From: Bacteroidaceae bacterium
GTDB lineage: Bacteria; Bacteroidota; Bacteroidia; Bacteroidales; Bacteroidaceae
NCBI GenBank assembly: GCA_017442855.1
Contig: JAFSPM010000037.1
Span: forward strand, 62,001-126,000
Length of the DNA stretch: 64,000 nt
Direction of reading: 5' to 3'
Made by a program: the position numbers and the translations under genes. The notes beneath the pieces were generated by a model. The model was not told the DNA's origin. It saw nothing but the letters and a program-made list of their open reading frames with translations, and made no database searches. How positions within the stretch are numbered: the first letter of the stretch is position 1; the number at the start of each line of letters is the position of its first letter. Of this stretch, positions 10,304 to 19,301 are shown one piece after another.

Positions 10304-11374
10304 TTATTTCGCTTTGATGTTTATTTCCACTTTGGGGTGCTGAACGTCGTTGGTAATGAGCAACACACGCAGGTGGCGGTGATCACGCTCCATAGCACGC
10401 TTATTCACACTCACACGCAGTCGGGTAGTCTCACCTGGCTCCAGCACATTCTTCTTCAAATCCACGCCCACGGCTGTATTGAATACCTGTACCTTAAGGA
10501 TTGTCAGCGACGACTGTCCTCTGTTAGTCACCATAATGTCTTGCTTGGCAGAGGTTTTCTTCGCCAACTGTGCACTGAGATCCACCTCTTGGGTGGTCAG
10601 CTCTATCACAGGCATACGGCTCTTAACCTCAGGCGACAGCGAACTGAAATCGGGCAACAGCACTACCGACAGAGGTATCTCGTTATCCTGCCCTACCACG
10701 TCACCCTGGAAGCGGCTCAGATATACAGAGCCCTGCGTCAGACCATAGTCATCCAACAGGTCACTCTCCAAGGTTAGCACCAACTCGCCATGCTCGTAAG
10801 GCTGCAACACCGAGGGTTCCGCCTTCTGGGTCACATACGACGGAAGGTGCATCAGCACAGGCTCGTAAGGTCTGTCGCCCTCGTTGGCCACACCCATACG
10901 TATAGTAGGATAAGTGCCACGTTGCACGTCAGGGAACGATACTTCGGTGGTGTCTATCCTCACATCACCAAACTTATAAGGATGTGTGCGGGTATAGTCC
11001 TTCACCTCCGTCATCACCTGACCTGTTAAATGCAGGTAGGCTACATGAGGCTCAGCATTGGTATATACTGCCACACTTTTGTCGAAGGTGCCTAAGATGG
11101 AAGCATCGAAGGTAACATTCACCTCACCTTTCTCGTTGGGAGCAATGGGCGTTTCCGTCCAACGAGCCACCGTACAGTCACAGTCGGGTTGCACATCAGT
11201 CATTACCAACGGTTGGTTGCCCTCGTTGGTAATGCTGAACTTAACACTCACAGGATGTTTCCATTCCACCTGTCCTACTTTCTGAATCTCAGTATTGGGA
11301 GTGAAGCGTGGCTGGGCTATGGCAACCACCTGCCACAGTACCAGCACACTCAATATGAAGAAGCTTTTATTCAT
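10304..11374 (-). CDS. Exported DUF1573 protein
   Basis: The 356-residue protein has a cleavable signal peptide (FFILSVLVLWQVVAIAQP) followed by DUF1573 immunoglobulin-like modules. The first module is plain: FSITNEGNQPLVMTDVQPDCDC, in which the NxGxxPL and CDC elements are typical. A second, more degenerate module appears near residue 245-355 (DIMVTNRGQSSLTILKV). DUF1573 proteins are periplasmic or surface proteins of unknown role that are abundant in Bacteroidetes. This gene heads the run DUF1573-meaB-ATPase-DUF4435 and has its own promoter 22 bases upstream. Confidence 0.9.
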   Translation of the reverse strand: MNKSFFILSVLVLWQVVAIAQPRFTPNTEIQKVGQVEWKHPVSVKFSITNEGNQPLVMTDVQPDCDCTVARWTETPIAPNEKGEVNVTFDASILGTFDKSVAVYTNAEPHVAYLHLTGQVMTEVKDYTRTHPYKFGDVRIDTTEVSFPDVQRGTYPTIRMGVANEGDRPYEPVLMHLPSYVTQKAEPSVLQPYEHGELVLTLESDLLDDYGLTQGSVYLSRFQGDVVGQDNEIPLSVVLLPDFSSLSPEVKSRMPVIELTTQEVDLSAQLAKKTSAKQDIMVTNRGQSSLTILKVQVFNTAVGVDLKKNVLEPGETTRLRVSVNKRAMERDHRHLRVLLITNDVQHPKVEINIKAK

Positions 11375-11395
11375 GCAAATTAAATTATAATTTGC

Positions 11396-11403
11396 AAATA
11401 TAA
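11396..11403 (-). promoter_or_regulatory. -7 promoter element for the DUF1573-meaB-ATPase-DUF4435 unit
   Basis: TATATTTG on the minus strand matches TAnnTTTG and lies 22 bases upstream of the DUF1573 start codon, in the short gap after the alpha-2-macroglobulin-like gene. Confidence 0.65.
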
Positions 11404-11425
11404 TGATTAATTCTCAATTCTCATC

Positions 11426-14400
11426 TCAATTCTCAATTTTTATGGTGATGCCATTCGAATGTGAAGCAAATTCAGGAGCGTAGGCCGATTGTACCGTCGA
11501 TGCCCCTACCTGGTAAGTGCCTGTACGTTGCACACGATAGCGTACCTCCAGCACATGCATGCCCTTGCCCAACCTATCAAAGAAATAGTTGGTGGCAGCA
11601 TCTTCCACTTCCATATAGTAACCCACACCGTTCCAACGATAGCCAGACAGCTGTGCCACTGGCTCGAAGCAAGCAGCGGGACGATCCTTCAGCTGTACGA
11701 AATCCATCGCACGATCCAGGGTGATGGTCATACGCGATACCACCACATCGCCCACCTTCAGTTGGGCCTTGTCGCCTATCTGCTCAAGCGTCTTCTTGCC
11801 CTGTGCATCGATGCGTTCCACATAGAAGCGACGCTCCAGGTTCAGCTCCTTGCCTTGTTGCTGGATATCAGTCATTGGAGTGAAATACTGTGCATAAGCA
11901 GCTCCCCAGGCAATACCTTCGTCGCGCTTCTCCACCTTAATCACTGGAGCCTCAACGGTCTGCTTGTCGTCAAACACTTCCTTGATATAGCCCAAATCAG
12001 GGGTGTCGCTCTTAGTAGGAGAAATCGTCTCCATCACCTTATCCGCAAAGGTAATACGAACATCCCCCTTGTTTTCCAACAAATTGGCTCCACGACACAA
12101 CAATGCATAGATAGCATCTACCGTACAAACCGACGAGTTCCAACCTCGTGTCTGTTTCTGCTTCAGCAACCACATCTTCATTTCCTCTATCAGTTCATCG
12201 TTGCCGCCCACATATTGCAAAGCCTCCATCGTGGCCACATGTTGTGGTACGGGTATCATCGCCCAGGTGTAAGGCTTGTCAAGGAAAGCAAAGTGGGCAC
12301 CCATCTCATCCTCATCCACCATGTGTTCCTTCAGCGAGTTGATAAAGTCGGTGGCACTCTTCAGCTTACCTGCCTTATGCTGCACAATAGCGCTCTGTGC
12401 CTTGGTAATTACATCACCGTCCTTGAGGTTATTATCCACTAACGACAGGAAATGGTTATATGCTTCCTTGTTCGCCTGTGGCACATCCATATTGCCCACG
12501 GCAATCAGGTAGAGGTATTGCATTTCCATATATGACAGGTACTTCGGCAACTTGTTCTTGCCATAGTCCTTTACCATCTGGCGGTAATGCTTCAGCATCT
12601 CTTGGTGGATGAAGTGGAAGCCCTTTGCCTTCATCTGATTAGCTACTGAAGTCGGCTCATAAATGCCCTCATTGTATTTTGGGTCCACTGTCTTTTTCCC
12701 TTCTTTCATCAACATCTCAAGGCGGATAAGCAGACCAGTAATATAGGTAGTGGTATAGAAGCTGCTCTGCATGCCACTGAACCAGCTCCAACCACCATCC
12801 TCATTCTGCAAACCTTGCAACTTGATGAGGTCGGTATTGATGCGGTTGTTCATCTGGTTGAGGTCGAAGAGCAAGCCCAATCGCTGCTTGCGCTCTGTCT
12901 CGCTCTGGGCATCCATTACCCAAGGTGTTTCGTTCAGGATAATCTCTTTCAGATCCTGGTTCTTCTCCAACTGACTCAGCAGCGTTTGCTTGTCGCCTCC
13001 TTCCAGCTTCCAACGGTTGAATACTTGCTGGATGCGTGGCTGACTATTGGCAATGTATAATGCCAACGAATTGCCATAGAAAGCTGACGCCCAGGCAATG
13101 GCATTGTCGGAAGTAGGTTCGCTGATTTCCGGCAAAGCCTGTACGGCATACCAAGCCGGATTGCCCGTAAACTCCACCGTCAGTTTCTTCTGCGTAGCGG
13201 ATGGATGCTGATGATTGAACAGTTCGACCGTAGAGAACTCACGTGTCTGGTTGCCACGTATCGGCATCGCCAAGGTCTCGGTGATATATTGCTTATTGCT
13301 CAACACAGGCAAAACATGTTGTTCACCATCGCTGAACTTGCCACCATCAGCCACCATACGAACACCCAACAAAGTATATTCCTCCGTCACATCGAATCCA
13401 AATGACACAGTAGTATTGCCCTGTCCCTCAGCACGGAATGCCTGACGCTGGGTAGCTATTGTCTTATCAGTGATAGGGTCGAACAAGGTGAAGGTAGCTG
13501 TGCCCTTCACAAGGTCGTCGGTCAGGTTTGTAATCACAGCTGCTATGTTCACCTTATCACCCATACGTACGAAGCGTGGCATATTGGGCCTCAGCATAAA
13601 GTCTTTCTGCGTGACGGTCTGTCCACTCAGATTACCCACCATCATATCCTTGGTATGCGAGATGCCTCGGAAGTTCCAGCGTGTCAGACTCTCAGGCATG
13701 GTAAATGTCAGCACCACATCGCCCTTGTCGTTGGTACGCAACTCAGGATAGAAGAAAGCTGTTTCGGCAAAGTTGCTCCTTACCGATTGACCCTCATTAC
13801 CCGTTTCCGTCTCGTTAGGCTCTGGCTGCTCAGATATCTGGCCACTCTCATCTGCTGTAACTTGGGCATTGGCCAACTGAGGTGCTGCATCGGCTTCCTC
13901 CATCTCAGCATCATCTGCAACCACACCAGCAGCATTCAAGTTCTTCATCATCCGTGTAGCCCCCATAGGAGCAGCAACTGCCATCGACTCATACACCACT
14001 TGCCCTCGTAATTGATAGAAGCTCATACGAGGAATGTCCAAGTAGTCCCACGCCCAAACAGGCACCTCAAAGTTCTTGTCCTTCCAGTAGAACGACCAGT
14101 ACGAACGACTATTAGTACTCTGCTGGCGATTGGCGGATGCGAGATAGCGGTTATAATACACATACAAGCCCTGATACTGACGGTAAATCTTGTCGAGCGA
14201 AGCATCATACATATAAGCCAGCATCTCAGCAACGGCAGGAGCGCCTTCTGGTGTCTTGATTACCAGCTTCCATTCTTCTTGCTGTCCGGGCATCAGCTTG
14301 TCGCGGAACACCTCCCACTTCATGGTTAACTGCTTCTCAGGCTTCTTGTGCTCAATCATCACGTTGCGTGAATACACCTTATCATCTTTCACAAAGGTGA

Positions 14401-17233
14401 AAAGTATGGTCACGCCATCACCGTATCTCTCTTGATAATCAAACTCATATTCTTTTATCTCATTATCCAGTTGTAGGGTACGGGTCTCTATGCGTTTATC
14501 GTTCGAGAACACATCCATCAACACGTATGCATGCTTGTGGGAAGTACCAAACAGGAACGTTGCCAGCTCCTGGTCGTTGAAGGTCAGTCGGCCATTTACA
14601 TTTAGGAAGATATCCACAAACGAGCCAAACGACTTGTCGGTAGTTTGGTACAAGCTGAACGTCCTCACAAATTTGGTTTGCTGATCTTCCGGCAGGTTCT
14701 CCTCACCCACCACCGTCATCTCCATCAGATAGAGAGCGGATGGCAGGTTTGCCCACGAAGCAAACGAGTGATCCTCATTGCCTTTCAGTACACCTTCTTC
14801 CACAGGCGTTTGCTCCTTCACTTCTTCGGAAGCCAAGCCCTCTTTCTCCATCTTGAACAACCTATAGTGCAAGTCGCGCTCCTGCGCCTCACCCGCATCG
14901 TTCGCCACCGTAGGCTTAAACGTCAACTTCGTTGGTTGCTTCTCTATATAATTAAAAAGGTTAATGCCCAAGGAATAGGCCGTCTTATGCGCCCATATTC
15001 TCTTGCTGGCCGTCTGTGTCTCACCAGCTTCGTTAGTTACCGTTACCTCCACATTGAAGCTCAGCGACGAACTCTGGTCGTTGGTTTTCAACTCAATAGG
15101 AATGCTGAAGTTGCCCTTGTTGTCAATCATCACACTATCAGCCGCCTGCGGGTCTTCACTCCTGTTCCAGTAGCGCCACAGATTACCAGAGATGCGATAC
15201 ATCAGCGGCACATTCTGCACAGAGGCACCGCTGAAGGTTTCCACATGTCCCTTCAGCTCCACCTTGTCGCCCAAGCGATAAGCCTCCTTGATAGGTTCAA
15301 ATGTGATTTCGAAGGTAGGACGTTTGTACTCTTCTACCTTGAACGATTTATAGGCCTCACCATCACTCGTCCGGATGCTGAACGTGCCGTTCAAAGTAGC
15401 AGTAGGCAATACAAACGAGGTATTGAACGAGCCAAAATCATTGGTAGTAACATCATTAGAAATCAATTCCTTAGCATTCACATCCATCAATGTCAGATGA
15501 TAGGCCTTTCCTTCCATCACTTGCGTCTCTTCGCCCTTCTGGCGATACACAATGCCTTTCACATATACCGTCTGTCCTGGACGATATATAGCTCTATCTG
15601 TCAGCAAAGTCACATGGGTTTCCGTTTCCATCTCATGCTCATTGGGCTTGTTACGCAGATACACACTTTGCTTCAGCATAGCACGATCATCGCCCTTACG
15701 AGCCACATACGAGGTGAAGCTGTTGTTGCTACTCTTGAACACCTTGCGCCCATCGGCATCGGTGGTCACTTTGTCATATTCTTTATAGTTCGTTCCACTA
15801 CCACGATAGAAGGTAACCTCCACGTCACCAATGGGTTGACCACTCTTGCGGTCGAGCGTCACCACCTCCGTATTGCCATCGCCCAGGTTCAGTATTAGTA
15901 CCTTAAGGCGACTCACCACCAAGTAGCGATAGCAAGTCAGCTGAGGAGCGCCTTTCGGCATCACGCTCAGCAGATAAACACCAGGCTTCTCAGGCGTTTG
16001 TATCTTGAATGTGTTCTTGTGTTGTAAATAGGTGGCATTCTTAACAGCAACAGGATCATCCACCTTCTGCATTTCCGGCTTCAACTCAAAGCTCCACGAT
16101 TGTACCTCTTTCAGCGGCAATTGCTGAATATCCTTAGCTTCTGTCCTCTCACCGTCAGGCAGTTCGGTAAATTGCGTAGCAAACAACTTCACCTCCACTT
16201 GGCGCTGGTTCCTGAAGTCAATGGCTAATTCGGCCTCCTCACCAGGGTACAACATCTTCAGCATATTGGCTGAGAGGTACGATTGTAAGATACTGGCTTT
16301 GAGCTCCTCCAACGCATTGGCACGATAATACTTAGGATATTTTGCCAATGCTTTGTCTATAACTTCCAATGCTTCAGCAGGCCGATCATTGGCATTCAAC
16401 CATTGAGCCTTGAGCAGATAAGCCTCCATCACGGCAGAATAGGCATCATATTTGGTGATCAGTTCATTATATATATTTTGATTATCACCATCTTTCCATT
16501 GCCAATAATCCAAGGTAGTCATTAAAGTTGCCTCTTCCCTGCCCTTCATGCCCGCATAGGTCTGTATCATCTCTTGGTAGATCTGCTCAATGCGTTCTTG
16601 CTGTCCGCCCAGCCCTTGCAGGTTATCAATGGTACGAGTTACCATCAAATGATACATATCGTGGGCATAAAAAGCACTACCATTGCCCAATATGGCAAAT
16701 GGCACATAGTCCTTGGCAGAAGTTTTCAGCAACGTAGGCACATCCGTCAGAGCGGCATAGGCATGTTGTTCCACTTGCTTCTCAAACAAACCCCTTGTCC
16801 ACTCACGCATATCCTCAGGCATCTCACCTTCAGCCAGTTCGGTGCGGTTACGCAGTTCATAGCTATGCCTACTCAGGTAATCCTGATACATACCCGCCAA
16901 CATCGAGTGCAAGATAGCACGATTTACCGCGTTGCGTTCCGTTTTCACCCATTTCTCCACATACTGGAAATTAGGATATATGCTATCGGGCGTCACCTCC
17001 TCCTGACTCTGTGTCTTATAGAGGTAAGCCTTGAACATCTGTGGGGCGTTCTGCTCGCGTTGTGCCTTTCGGAATATCTTGTCCGACAGGTCCATTACGG
17101 TTTTGGGCAGACTTTTCTCTTCTGCCTCCTTCACCTGTTTCCACAGGCTGTCATACGTTTGCGCAAACACGGGTATATGTATCATAGCGGTAATGATAGT
17201 TAAGATAAAGCTGATTCTGAATATTTGTTTCAT
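11426..17233 (-). CDS. Alpha-2-macroglobulin-like protein (MG2/A2M domains), no thioester
   Basis: This exported protein of 1,935 residues (signal peptide FILTIITAMIHIPVFAQ) belongs to the bacterial alpha-2-macroglobulin group, thought to trap proteases in the periplasm or at the outer membrane. An N-terminal helical region of about 350 residues precedes macroglobulin domains; MG2 is marked by TDRAIYRPGQTVYVKG near residue 545. The A2M domain is marked by FFYPELRTNDKGDVVLTF and MPESLTRWNFRG, and the helical thioester-type domain by LQNEDGGWSWFSG. The reactive CxEQ motif is absent: the expected place reads EISEPTSDNAIAWAS. A bait segment rich in acidic residues and Q lies before the A2M domain (roughly DDAEMEEADAAPQ). 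The stop is 51 bases upstream of the DUF1573 gene. Confidence 0.92.
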   Translation of the reverse strand: MKQIFRISFILTIITAMIHIPVFAQTYDSLWKQVKEAEEKSLPKTVMDLSDKIFRKAQREQNAPQMFKAYLYKTQSQEEVTPDSIYPNFQYVEKWVKTERNAVNRAILHSMLAGMYQDYLSRHSYELRNRTELAEGEMPEDMREWTRGLFEKQVEQHAYAALTDVPTLLKTSAKDYVPFAILGNGSAFYAHDMYHLMVTRTIDNLQGLGGQQERIEQIYQEMIQTYAGMKGREEATLMTTLDYWQWKDGDNQNIYNELITKYDAYSAVMEAYLLKAQWLNANDRPAEALEVIDKALAKYPKYYRANALEELKASILQSYLSANMLKMLYPGEEAELAIDFRNQRQVEVKLFATQFTELPDGERTEAKDIQQLPLKEVQSWSFELKPEMQKVDDPVAVKNATYLQHKNTFKIQTPEKPGVYLLSVMPKGAPQLTCYRYLVVSRLKVLILNLGDGNTEVVTLDRKSGQPIGDVEVTFYRGSGTNYKEYDKVTTDADGRKVFKSSNNSFTSYVARKGDDRAMLKQSVYLRNKPNEHEMETETHVTLLTDRAIYRPGQTVYVKGIVYRQKGEETQVMEGKAYHLTLMDVNAKELISNDVTTNDFGSFNTSFVLPTATLNGTFSIRTSDGEAYKSFKVEEYKRPTFEITFEPIKEAYRLGDKVELKGHVETFSGASVQNVPLMYRISGNLWRYWNRSEDPQAADSVMIDNKGNFSIPIELKTNDQSSSLSFNVEVTVTNEAGETQTASKRIWAHKTAYSLGINLFNYIEKQPTKLTFKPTVANDAGEAQERDLHYRLFKMEKEGLASEEVKEQTPVEEGVLKGNEDHSFASWANLPSALYLMEMTVVGEENLPEDQQTKFVRTFSLYQTTDKSFGSFVDIFLNVNGRLTFNDQELATFLFGTSHKHAYVLMDVFSNDKRIETRTLQLDNEIKEYEFDYQERYGDGVTILFTFVKDDKVYSRNVMIEHKKPEKQLTMKWEVFRDKLMPGQQEEWKLVIKTPEGAPAVAEMLAYMYDASLDKIYRQYQGLYVYYNRYLASANRQQSTNSRSYWSFYWKDKNFEVPVWAWDYLDIPRMSFYQLRGQVVYESMAVAAPMGATRMMKNLNAAGVVADDAEMEEADAAPQLANAQVTADESGQISEQPEPNETETGNEGQSVRSNFAETAFFYPELRTNDKGDVVLTFTMPESLTRWNFRGISHTKDMMVGNLSGQTVTQKDFMLRPNMPRFVRMGDKVNIAAVITNLTDDLVKGTATFTLFDPITDKTIATQRQAFRAEGQGNTTVSFGFDVTEEYTLLGVRMVADGGKFSDGEQHVLPVLSNKQYITETLAMPIRGNQTREFSTVELFNHQHPSATQKKLTVEFTGNPAWYAVQALPEISEPTSDNAIAWASAFYGNSLALYIANSQPRIQQVFNRWKLEGGDKQTLLSQLEKNQDLKEIILNETPWVMDAQSETERKQRLGLLFDLNQMNNRINTDLIKLQGLQNEDGGWSWFSGMQSSFYTTTYITGLLIRLEMLMKEGKKTVDPKYNEGIYEPTSVANQMKAKGFHFIHQEMLKHYRQMVKDYGKNKLPKYLSYMEMQYLYLIAVGNMDVPQANKEAYNHFLSLVDNNLKDGDVITKAQSAIVQHKAGKLKSATDFINSLKEHMVDEDEMGAHFAFLDKPYTWAMIPVPQHVATMEALQYVGGNDELIEEMKMWLLKQKQTRGWNSSVCTVDAIYALLCRGANLLENKGDVRITFADKVMETISPTKSDTPDLGYIKEVFDDKQTVEAPVIKVEKRDEGIAWGAAYAQYFTPMTDIQQQGKELNLERRFYVERIDAQGKKTLEQIGDKAQLKVGDVVVSRMTITLDRAMDFVQLKDRPAACFEPVAQLSGYRWNGVGYYMEVEDAATNYFFDRLGKGMHVLEVRYRVQRTGTYQVGASTVQSAYAPEFASHSNGITIKIEN

Positions 17234-17344
17234 AATTCTTGTCGTTTTTCGTCACTACAACAATAATGCCGGGTGCCCGAAATTATTGCACTAAGTTAAT
17301 GCAAATTTTCTTAAGAAATGCTACTTTCAGGACATATTTTTAAA

Positions 17345-17674
17345 GGAATGCCTCCTATCACTCGTCGCAGGCTTTGCTATCACCCGTCGCAGTATCTCCT
17401 ATCACTGAACGCAGTATCTCCTTTGGGGATATGGCAGATACTGCGACGACCCATAGCAGATATTGCGGCCACTGGTGGCAAGCTTTCCGTTCTGTAATAG
17501 CAAGCTTTAGTCATGAAGATAGCAAGCTTTATTTCCACCCTTGGCAGTTATCACGTCCTATAATAGTAGATACATAGCTGGTCTTTAGCGGGCGCTACGA
17601 TTATTTGTATCGTTCGCTACGGTTATTCATAGCATCCGCTACGATATTTTTTAGCGTCCGCTAAAAAAATGGCA
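17345..17674. repeat. 22-bp-periodic inverted array, copy 1
   Basis: Eleven-base cores recur every 22 bases and alternate with 11-base linkers. Left half (17345-17421): cores GGAATGCCTCC, GCAGGCTTTGC, GCAGTATCTCC, GCAGTATCTCC. A centre TTTGGGGATAT (17422-17432) follows. Right half, starting at 17434: cores GCAGATACTGC, GCAGATATTGC, GCAAGCTTTCC, GCAAGCTTTAG, GCAAGCTTTAT, GCAGTTATCAC, GTAGATACATA, GCGGGCGCTAC, TCGTTCGCTAC, GCATCCGCTAC and GCGTCCGCTAA at exact 22-base steps. Left-half cores are reverse complements of the right-half type. Most cores are small inverted repeats such as GCAG/CTGC. A weak in-phase continuation (GCAAAGCATCT at 17698) is possible. There is no open reading frame and the period is not a multiple of three. 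Confidence 0.85.
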
Positions 17675-17943
17675 AGCCAGTACCTCGTCCCCTTCTTGCA
17701 AAGCATCTGCACCCCGTCATCTACGGGGATTCTCCCCCTTCAACATATACCATACCCTTTCCTTTTCTACAGAATTGTTCCCTTACATCAGCGAGACTAT
17801 TTCTCTTCTTCTATACTATATTTCCAATAAGCCTCAACAAAAAAACATCAAGATTATTTTGTACTGTCTTCAACTTGCATTATCATTTGCCAATGAAGGA
17901 TGCAAATCTTTCAAGACATTGTGGATAAAATATTAAAGCATTC
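17675..17943. other. AT-rich intergenic stretch without a gene
   Basis: No coding region is supported. The only local structure noted is a short hairpin CCCCGT-5-ACGGGG at 17712-17728. The stretch separates the 22-bp array from the inverted-repeat element. Confidence 0.5.
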
Positions 17944-18156
17944 GCTATTATTTCGCGCATAGCCAAGAAAAGCCTAGGAAACTAAGATTGGTATAACAAG
18001 CACGTAAATAATATGTGACAGGTGAGCCGTAGGCGGTGTGCACCTGTTCAGTCATTGATAGTGATGCAGCACGCTTTAGCGTGGTGTATCTGTTGACTGA
18101 CAGGGGTTCCAAAAGTTATTCCTAGGCTTTCACCTCTTGCTATGCGCAATAAGAGC
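17944..18156. repeat. 213-bp element closed by long imperfect inverted repeats (structured RNA or MITE-like)
   Basis: The left arm (17944-17980) and right arm (18119-18156) pair over about 34 bp: GCTATTATT with AATAAGAGC (one mismatch), GCGCATAGC with GCTATGCGC, AAGA with TCTT, and AAAGCCTAGGAA with TTCCTAGGCTTT. Inside lie two further hairpins: ACAGGTG/CACCTGT (18018-18047) and a three-part stem at 18049-18099 (CAGTCA/TGACTG, GATGC/GTATC, CACGC-TTTA-GCGTG). A related hairpin, ATCACGC/GCGTGAT, follows just outside, before the methylase start. No target-site duplication is obvious. It could be a folded leader or independent RNA of the downstream restriction genes, or a miniature inverted-repeat element. 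Confidence 0.7.
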
Positions 18157-18222
18157 ATCACGCTTCTTTTGTGCCTTAGCGTGATTGATAGTAGATTGCA
18201 GAGACTAAAAACTATCAGTCAA

Positions 18223-19299
18223 ATGGCTAAAAACAAAAATCAGAATGCTGCTCAAAAGGCTAAGGAAGATGAGTTTTACACCCAGCTTCCAGATATAGCC
18301 AATGAGCTTTCGCACTACAGAAAACATTTCAGAGACAAGATTGTGCTCTGCAACTGTGATGACCCTTACGAAAGTAACTTCTTCAAATTTTTCGCTACAA
18401 AGTTTAATGCCTGGGGGCTGAAGAAGCTCATTTGTACATGCTATGATGGTTCCCCTGTGGCTGGAACAGAATTTGACCTTTTTGAGAAAAGACCAGAAAG
18501 TAGCAGGAAGGCATTCAAGATAGAGCTTACAGAAGTGACGGATGTCAATGGGGACGGAGCAACGGACTTGGAAGATGTTGAAATTATCCTTCGCAATAAT
18601 CCGCCAACGCTTTTGGAGGGCAATGGTGATTTCCGAAGTCCCGAGTGTATACAACTCTTACAGGAAGCGGACATCGTTGTAACCAATCCTCCGTTCTCTC
18701 TCTTCAGGGAATTTGTCAACCTTCTTTATAAGTATGAGAAGAAATTCCTAATAATAGGAAATCAAAATAACGTGACGTACAAAGACATTTTCTCGCGCAT
18801 CCGAGATAACGAACTATGGTTGGGCTATTACGCTGGCTCCATGAAGTTTGTTATTCCAGAGATTTATGACGAAAGTAAGACCAACATAAAAACACTTGAT
18901 GACGGAACCATTATATCAACAATGGGAAATATCTGTTGGTTTACAAACCTTGACCATAGTAAGCGTCACGAAGAAATAGACCTTTACAAGCATTACACTC
19001 CAGAGGAGTATCCCAAGTATGACAACTATGACGCAATCTTTGTGAAAAACGTTGCAGACATTCCTGCGGATTACGATGAGCCTATGGGTGTACCTCCTAC
19101 TTTCTTTGCTAATTATGACCCAGACCAATTTGTTGTCTTGGGAATTACTGACCGTGACAACAATTCCGGCCTGAAAACAAAAGTCTATACGAAGGAAGAC
19201 GCAAAGAATGCAAGTGACCTTAACAGACGGGGAGTTTTAAAAATCGGGACAACATATAAGCTTTGTTGGCCTGCCATATTAATCAAAAAAAGGAAATAA
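18223..19299 (+). CDS. Adenine-specific DNA methyltransferase, EcoRI family
   Basis: The protein resembles M.EcoRI: KAKEDEFYTQLPDIANELSH near the N-terminus, then CNCDDPYESNFFKFFATKF, and the catalytic motif IVVTNPPFSLFREFV. It would transfer a methyl group to adenine N6; the M.EcoRI target GAATTC is a guess by family. An in-frame ATG at 18142 lies inside the right arm of the inverted-repeat element, and residues coded between there and 18223 do not resemble the family, so the ATG at 18223 (MAKNKNQNAAQK) is chosen, giving 358 residues. The DUF262-HNH gene starts 3 bases after the stop, implying coupled expression. Base composition looks more AT-rich than the flanking housekeeping genes, consistent with acquisition. 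Confidence 0.9.
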   Translation: MAKNKNQNAAQKAKEDEFYTQLPDIANELSHYRKHFRDKIVLCNCDDPYESNFFKFFATKFNAWGLKKLICTCYDGSPVAGTEFDLFEKRPESSRKAFKIELTEVTDVNGDGATDLEDVEIILRNNPPTLLEGNGDFRSPECIQLLQEADIVVTNPPFSLFREFVNLLYKYEKKFLIIGNQNNVTYKDIFSRIRDNELWLGYYAGSMKFVIPEIYDESKTNIKTLDDGTIISTMGNICWFTNLDHSKRHEEIDLYKHYTPEEYPKYDNYDAIFVKNVADIPADYDEPMGVPPTFFANYDPDQFVVLGITDRDNNSGLKTKVYTKEDAKNASDLNRRGVLKIGTTYKLCWPAILIKKRK

Positions 19300-19301
19300 C
19301 G

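Noticed and set aside
13655..17203. Several plus-strand open frames of 100-417 codons
   Set aside because: They lie wholly within the alpha-2-macroglobulin-like gene on the other strand and show no family features.
17345..17674. CRISPR-like array
   Set aside because: Cores are only 11 bases, vary strongly from unit to unit, invert in the middle, and no cas gene is near. The spacing is too short for repeat plus spacer.
18142..18222. Upstream ATG extending the methylase by 27 residues
   Set aside because: It lies in the right arm of the inverted-repeat element, and the extra residues (MRNKSITLLLCLSVID...) do not resemble the EcoRI methylase family, whose members begin close to MAKNKNQ.
17944..18222. 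OMEGA/HEARO RNA, retron or group II intron RNA
   Set aside because: The HNH protein downstream is a DUF262 fusion and not IscB, there is no reverse transcriptase, and the typical group II domain V hairpin is absent.
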